Source: an uncultured Clostridia bacterium
Lineage (GTDB): Bacteria > Bacillota > Clostridia > Christensenellales > Borkfalkiaceae
Length of the DNA: 64,000 nt
Assembly (NCBI GenBank): GCA_947628505.1
Contig: CANRAD010000009.1
Span: 17,824 to 81,823, forward strand
Direction: 5' to 3'
Part shown: piece after piece, positions 60,507 to 64,000 of the stretch
How the letters are laid out: every line of letters starts with the position of its first letter
Position numbering within the stretch: position 1 is the first letter of the stretch
Made by a program: the position numbers and the translations under genes
Notes under the pieces: model-generated
The model's input: only the letters and a program-made list of their open reading frames with translations
What the model was told of the DNA's origin: nothing
Database searches by the model: none

Positions 60507-61186
60507 ATATTATCCTTTGGGTTGAGGTCCCAATCCACCGGCTCTTTGCCGTGCGAGACGAGATAAGAATTTGTCTTTGAAAAGTGTCCGCAGCCGAAAA
60601 ACCCGTTGTACGCGGAAAGGGGAGAGGGGTGAGCGCATTGGAGAACGAGGTGTTTTCTCGCGTCTATGAGCGGGGCTTTGCTCCTCGCGTTTCCTCCCCA
60701 GAGTATGAACACGGTGTTTCGGGTGTTTTCGGAGATGAGCTTTATAACGCTGTCGGTAAACCACGCCCAACCGCACTTCGAGTGCGAATTGGCAAGGTGT
60801 TCGCGCACGGTTAAAGTGGTGTTCAAAAGCAGAACGCCGTTTTGCGCCCATTTCGTGAGGTCGCCGCAGTCCGGTTCGCGTATGCGCAAATCGTTCTCGA
60901 TTTCCTTGAATATATTCACGAGCGAAGGGGGAAGAGGAACGCCTTTTTTGACCGAAAAGCAGAGCCCGTGCGCCTGATTGGGCTCGTGATAGGGATCTTG
61001 CCCCAATATTACGGCTTTAAGCTCATTCAAAGGCGTGTATCTGAAACAGTTGTACAGATCGTACATATCCGGATACACGGTGTAGTGCGAATATTCGTAT
61101 ATGAGGAATTCGCGTATTTTTTTATAGTTTTCGCTGTTGAAGAGCGGGGCGAGCAATTCGTCCCAACCGCCGCCGAGTGGCTTCAT
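60503..61186 (-). CDS. ung: Uracil-DNA glycosylase (family 1)
   Basis: The 227-residue enzyme has the water-activating motif VILGQDPYHEPNQAHGLCFS (about 59-78) and the DNA-intercalation motif AHPSPLSAYNGFFG (about 186-199). It excises uracil from DNA. Length and motifs are standard. It overlaps apgM by 4 bp and lies 10 nt after the nucleosidase gene. Confidence 0.95.
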   Translation of the reverse strand: MKPLGGGWDELLAPLFNSENYKKIREFLIYEYSHYTVYPDMYDLYNCFRYTPLNELKAVILGQDPYHEPNQAHGLCFSVKKGVPLPPSLVNIFKEIENDLRIREPDCGDLTKWAQNGVLLLNTTLTVREHLANSHSKCGWAWFTDSVIKLISENTRNTVFILWGGNARSKAPLIDARKHLVLQCAHPSPLSAYNGFFGCGHFSKTNSYLVSHGKEPVDWDLNPKDNI

Positions 61187-61196
61187 AACTTATACC

Positions 61197-61856
61197 CTAA
61201 TTTGCGCTTTTAAAAATTTTTCCGAGGTTTTCCGAAAGATTTTTAAAACATATATTGAGATTTTCGATATATTGCACGGTAGTTGAACCGTTTCCCGCCA
61301 TGTCGGATACGATTTTGAACGAGTAGCATTTTATGCCGTTTTCTTCGCAAACCTGTGCAATTGCGCCGAGCTCCATGTCTCTCAGATCCGCGCCGAGCAC
61401 GGCGGTGAGCGTTGAAAAATCGTCCTTGCTGTCGTTGAATCTGTCTCCGGTTCCCACCCTTTTTGCGGGGAAGGCGTCTGAAAACGCCAACTTAATGTAC
61501 GGGCTGTTCCGGTTGTTGAGCGTTCCTATAACTCCGCCGTTGAGTTGCGTAAGGTCGACGTCGTACTGCACCGCGTCGCGCACGCAGTATATTCCGCCCA
61601 CTTCCACGCCGTCGTTCAGACCGCCGGCAACGCCCAGATTTATAACGGCTTCCGGTTTAAACGCGTCGCACGCGTACTGTGCGCCCATCGCCGCGTTGAC
61701 TTTCCCAACGCCGCAGACGACTATCGCGGTCTTTTCTTTGAATAAACAACATTCGTAAACGCGCATAGTCGCGCTTTTTTTTATGAGCGAGACGTTATCG
61801 GCCGCTTTGAGAACGGGTTCGGCCTCGGACTGCATAGCTATCACGAAACATTTCAT
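61197..61856 (-). CDS. MTA/SAH nucleosidase (MtnN/Pfs-like)
   Basis: The 219-residue nucleoside phosphorylase-fold protein has FVIAMQSEAEPVL (about 4-16), GVGKVNAAMGAQ (about 51-62), INLGVAGGL (about 75-83), VGTGDRFND and MELGAIAQVCEENG (about 171-184; usually MEGAAIAQ). It cleaves methylthioadenosine and S-adenosylhomocysteine. I chose ATG 61856, which overlaps the upstream PPTase stop by 4 bp, over an in-frame ATG at 61871. Confidence 0.87.
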   Translation of the reverse strand: MKCFVIAMQSEAEPVLKAADNVSLIKKSATMRVYECCLFKEKTAIVVCGVGKVNAAMGAQYACDAFKPEAVINLGVAGGLNDGVEVGGIYCVRDAVQYDVDLTQLNGGVIGTLNNRNSPYIKLAFSDAFPAKRVGTGDRFNDSKDDFSTLTAVLGADLRDMELGAIAQVCEENGIKCYSFKIVSDMAGNGSTTVQYIENLNICFKNLSENLGKIFKSAN

Positions 61857-62329
61857 ATTTTTTCGGTACATACGGCCAACACGCCGCGATCAATGTTATA
61901 AATTTCTATTTCTTCGCTCTGCCGCACGCCGTCGAGATATATCTCGCCTTTCACGAAGGCGAGCTTTCGCAAAGTTCCGGCGAGCGTGAGCCCGCGTTTT
62001 TTTATAAATGCCTCTCTCGCTGTCCAATGCGCGAGGAAGTCCCTTTCGGAGTTTATTTCCGATTTTTCGTCATCGGGAAACGATTTTTCTATAACGGGAT
62101 GTCTTTTGCCGCGGCACAGCTCGATATCCACGCCTACGGGGCGCGAACTTACGGCTATAACCGCTCTGCCGTCGCTGTGCGAAATCGAAAAACAGAGGGG
62201 ATTGCCATCAAGAAAGGGTTTGCCGACACCGGTTTTCAGAATTTCGGGCGCATGCCCCGTGCGTTCTTCAAGAATTTCGGAAAGTTTTCGATGGGCGTTG
62301 CTTTCGGAGGTAAAAAACAGTTCCGTCAT
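61853..62329 (-). CDS. 4'-phosphopantetheinyl transferase (Sfp-like)
   Basis: The 158-residue protein has GKPFL near 36-40, FSISHSDGRAVIAVS (about 47-61), GVDIEL (about 67-72; Mg-binding Asp) and FLAHWTAREAFIKKRG (about 98-113; the WxxKEA-type motif, here WTAREA). It activates carrier proteins by adding phosphopantetheine. It is shorter than Sfp (224). Whether its substrate is a fatty acid or peptide carrier is not shown here. It overlaps fruK by 4 bp. Confidence 0.84.
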   Translation of the reverse strand: MTELFFTSESNAHRKLSEILEERTGHAPEILKTGVGKPFLDGNPLCFSISHSDGRAVIAVSSRPVGVDIELCRGKRHPVIEKSFPDDEKSEINSERDFLAHWTAREAFIKKRGLTLAGTLRKLAFVKGEIYLDGVRQSEEIEIYNIDRGVLAVCTEKI

Positions 62330-63237
62330 AGCATAAGGCTTTCAACGTATTCGATTTGCTCCCGCGTAGCGAGGTTTTTTGTGAAAGCGCAGGCGCTTCC
62401 CGCCGCGGTTGCGTAGTTGAGCGCCGAAAAATAGTTGCCAGAATTGAGATATTCGTGAATGAATCCGGCAATCATCGAATCTCCCGCGCCCACGGAGTTG
62501 ACAAGCTGTCCTCTCGCCGCGCGCACGTACATTGATTGCGAAGTTTCCGTAACCATGGCCGCTCCGGAGCTTCCCATCGAAACGATGACGTTGCGCGCTC
62601 CCATCTTCTGCAATCTTCTCGCGCAAGCGAATATACCCTCTATGTCCGGCACCGTCGTCAAACCGAATATTTCGCACATTTCATATATATTCGGCTTAAT
62701 CAAAAACGGACGGAATTTGAGAGTGTCCGTGAGCAGTCTGCCGCAGGCGTCGATGACTAAATTTACTCCGTCGGGGAGTTTGAGTTTTTTGAGCATAGAG
62801 GCGTAAATTCCGTCGTCGAGAGTGGAGGGCACGCTGCCGCACACTATCAGCCAATCGCCCTCTTTTATGAGGGCTTTCAGCTTTTTGACCAGCTTGTTTA
62901 CGTCGCTTACGGATATCTCGGCTCCCGTGCCGTTTATATCCGTCTCGGTGTTGCTCTTTACTTTTACGTTTATACGGCTCTGACCGTCCACTTCGATGAA
63001 GTCGTAGTCGAGGCCGAGTTCGGTTACCTTGTCGCGTATATATTTGCCGGTAAATCCGGCCACGAATCCGAGCGCGAGAGTTTTGTCTCCGAGCTCTTTC
63101 AAAGCGAGGGATACGTTCAGCCCTTTTCCGCCGACGGCCAGCCGTTCGCCCACCGTCCGGTTTACTATTCCGCTTCTTACGTTATTCACTTTTACGTAAT
63201 AATCCAGAGACGGATTAAAAGTAACCGTGTAAATCAT
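62326..63237 (-). CDS. fruK: 1-phosphofructokinase / PfkB-family sugar-phosphate kinase
   Basis: The 303-residue kinase has YTVTFNPSLDYYVKV (3-17), the FruK/LacC opening, VGGKGLNVSLALKELG (about 35-50) and NSVGAGDSMIAGFIHE (about 247-262, catalytic Asp). It phosphorylates fructose-1-phosphate or tagatose-6-phosphate. No PTS gene is adjacent, so the substrate is open. It is first in a five-gene operon fruK-PPTase-nucleosidase-ung-apgM, with overlapping or nearly overlapping genes. Confidence 0.87.
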   Translation of the reverse strand: MIYTVTFNPSLDYYVKVNNVRSGIVNRTVGERLAVGGKGLNVSLALKELGDKTLALGFVAGFTGKYIRDKVTELGLDYDFIEVDGQSRINVKVKSNTETDINGTGAEISVSDVNKLVKKLKALIKEGDWLIVCGSVPSTLDDGIYASMLKKLKLPDGVNLVIDACGRLLTDTLKFRPFLIKPNIYEMCEIFGLTTVPDIEGIFACARRLQKMGARNVIVSMGSSGAAMVTETSQSMYVRAARGQLVNSVGAGDSMIAGFIHEYLNSGNYFSALNYATAAGSACAFTKNLATREQIEYVESLML

Positions 63238-63246
63238 ATATCTATA

Positions 63247-63274
63247 ATTTTAAACATTTGTGAAAAAATGTCAA
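63247..63274 (-). promoter_or_regulatory. fruK promoter with inverted repeat
   Basis: On the minus strand TTGACA (63274-63269), 16 nt and TAAAAT (63252-63247); the ATG at 63237 is 9 nt further. An inverted repeat, ACATTT-N6-AAATGT (63254-63271), covers the spacer. Confidence 0.65.
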
Positions 63275-63294
63275 TAAAAAACAAAATAAACCGC

Positions 63295-63324
63295 TTGATT
63301 TTTTTGGAACAGGCAATGTATAAT
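63295..63324 (+). promoter_or_regulatory. tmRNA promoter
   Basis: TTGATT (63295-63300), 18 nt and TATAAT (63319-63324). Transcription should begin near 63331, leaving about 60 nt of precursor to be trimmed from the tmRNA 5' end. Confidence 0.65.
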
Positions 63325-63389
63325 CGAATATGTAAAGACGTTTGCGCATTTTCGGAAAATTTTCGTCAACGTGCGAACGTCGGTATTTC

Positions 63390-63773
63390 GGGCGAGTTTC
63401 AGATTCGATTGCGTGCGGATTGCGGGAAAAGCATATCAAAGGTCCGGCTTTGTAAAAACGGAACTTAAATTCAAACGCAGAAAAAAATTCTGAAAAAGTC
63501 GTAGCTTTCCCCTCTTACAGAGCGGCAAGCATGGCTTGCGCCGCTTAATTTAAGCGGTCCGTAATCCGTTCGACTCCGTTTAGAACGGATTGCGTCATTC
63601 AAACGGATAATCCGCGTTCCGGTTTTGCCGCGCCGGAATACGGATAATCTCAGCGGCATGCGCCGATAACCCCCGTCCGTCGGGGAAGTCGGTCAAGTCA
63701 AAGGCGGAATAAGTATGTAGAAAGCCCGCGCGAAGCCCGTAAGACTCGGGTGCAAGTCCCGACTCGTCCACCA
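63390..63773 (+). ncRNA. ssrA: tmRNA (ssrA)
   Basis: The 5' end GGGCGAG (63390-63396) pairs with CTCGTCC (63764-63770) as the tRNA-like acceptor stem, and the 3' end is CCA, encoded. TTCAGATTCGAT follows the 5' stem, as in other tmRNAs. AATAAGTATGTAGAAAGC near 63708 matches the conserved 3' block, and TCGGG-TGCAAGT-CCCGA forms the T arm. The tag frame from resume codon GCA 63477 reads AEKNSEKVVAFP..., ends SMACAA and stops at TAA 63546-63548: 23 codons, long for a tag. It rescues stalled ribosomes with SmpB. Confidence 0.9.
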
Positions 63774-64000
63774 AAAGTTCTGCCGCATATTCGCGGCGCA
63801 ATACGGTGTCAAACTCCGCTTGCCTCGGGTTATTTACGCCCGGTAAACTCCCCGTCGGCAATGCTCGTTTTCCTTGTCTTGCTTGCGTCTCTGCGGCAGA
63901 AAACGGGTGCGGATTTGACGCCTACTCGTCCACCAAAAGTTCTGCCGCATATTCGCGGCGCAATACGGTGTCAAACTCCGCTTGCCTCGGGTTATTTACG
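63762..64000 (+). repeat. 162-bp direct repeat starting inside the ssrA 3' end
   Basis: The 77 bases at 63924-64000 are identical to 63762-63838, so the unit is 162 bp and the second copy runs off the window. Each copy starts with ACTCGTCCACCA, the last 12 bases of ssrA. Within the unit TTCTGCCGCA (63778-63787) and TGCGGCAGAA (63892-63901) form a 10-bp inverted repeat. The ssrA 3' end is a known integration target, so this could be an attachment-site duplication or a tandem repeat. No gene is visible here. Confidence 0.75.

Noticed and set aside
63268..63468. Small plus-strand open frame before ssrA
   Set aside because: It begins upstream of the tmRNA promoter and ends within the tmRNA; no conserved sequence.
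63708..63773. An ordinary tRNA gene ending in CCACCA
   Set aside because: The acceptor stem pairs with 63390, over 370 nt upstream, and the conserved tmRNA blocks lie between.
63595..63861. Minus-strand open frame over the tmRNA 3' end
   Set aside because: It lies antisense to conserved tmRNA blocks and runs into the repeat; no ribosome site.
63762..64000. CRISPR array
   Set aside because: The repeat is 162 bp with an identical stretch of at least 77 bp and no short repeat-spacer pattern or cas gene.

Overview
The window looks like the chromosome of an anaerobic Firmicute of class Clostridia with roughly half G+C. The evidence is the yqfC-yqfD-phoH-yqfF-ybeY-era-yqzL-recO gene order, CotF-type coat proteins, a YlmC/YmxH protein, a monomeric [FeFe] hydrogenase, DUF421-DUF4363, HelD, and clear sigma-A promoters of the form TTGNNN-17-TATAAT. 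A Christensenellales-like gut lineage is a guess. Nearly all of it is core genome. There is no phage, insertion sequence or CRISPR array. The accessory-looking part is the last few hundred bases, after ssrA.

Layout. 0.2-2.0 kb: a sigma-factor operon (STAS protein, degenerate anti-sigma-like protein, SigB/F/G-type sigma factor, second anti-sigma-like ATPase). 2-6.6 kb: a large membrane protein, a PucR-type HTH protein, a CtpA protease and a MinD-like pair. 6.6-12.5 kb: the conserved yqfC-to-recO cluster. 12.7-15.2 kb: [FeFe] hydrogenase plus a thioredoxin-reductase-like flavoprotein with no visible NADPH motif. 15.2-19.3 kb: RNA and ribosome modification genes (prmA, rsmE, mtaB), a HIT protein and a mutarotase. 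19.4-23.3 kb: a WYL regulator, a small protein and an NMT1/SsuA-type ABC importer. 23.4-31.8 kb: valS, a ComEC-like metallo-hydrolase, cardiolipin synthase, CvpA, YlmC, DUF4363 and DUF421. 31.9-35.3 kb: a compact folate operon (folC-folE-folP-folBK). 35.4-43.1 kb: Ppx/GppA-HD, maf, an MreB-like gene, lepA, an alkyltransferase-like protein, hemW, a GNAT protein and a lipoprotein. 43.2-50.1 kb: guaB, guaA, a structured RNA element and helD. 50.2-53.3 kb: a lysine-riboswitch-controlled asd-dapA-dapB operon on the minus strand. 53.4-59.2 kb: a membrane protein, a methyltransferase, Hsp33, two repeat proteins and two coat-like proteins. 59.3-63.2 kb: a minus-strand operon (fruK, PPTase, MTA/SAH nucleosidase, ung, apgM). 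63.4-64 kb: the tmRNA gene, then a 162-bp direct repeat that begins inside its 3' end.

The main points for follow-up are: (1) the hydrogenase next to a probable pyridine-nucleotide-independent thioredoxin reductase, suggesting H2/ferredoxin-linked thiol reduction; (2) an ssrA whose predicted tag is unusually long (23 codons), with an attachment-site-like repeat at its 3' end; (3) several promoters whose -10 box lies only 6-12 nt before the start codon (prmA, lepA, fruK, cls), predicting leaderless or nearly leaderless mRNAs; (4) the sigma operon with two diverged anti-sigma-like proteins; (5) hairpins and palindromes at regulatory positions, including one that hides the ribosome binding site of the coat-protein pair.
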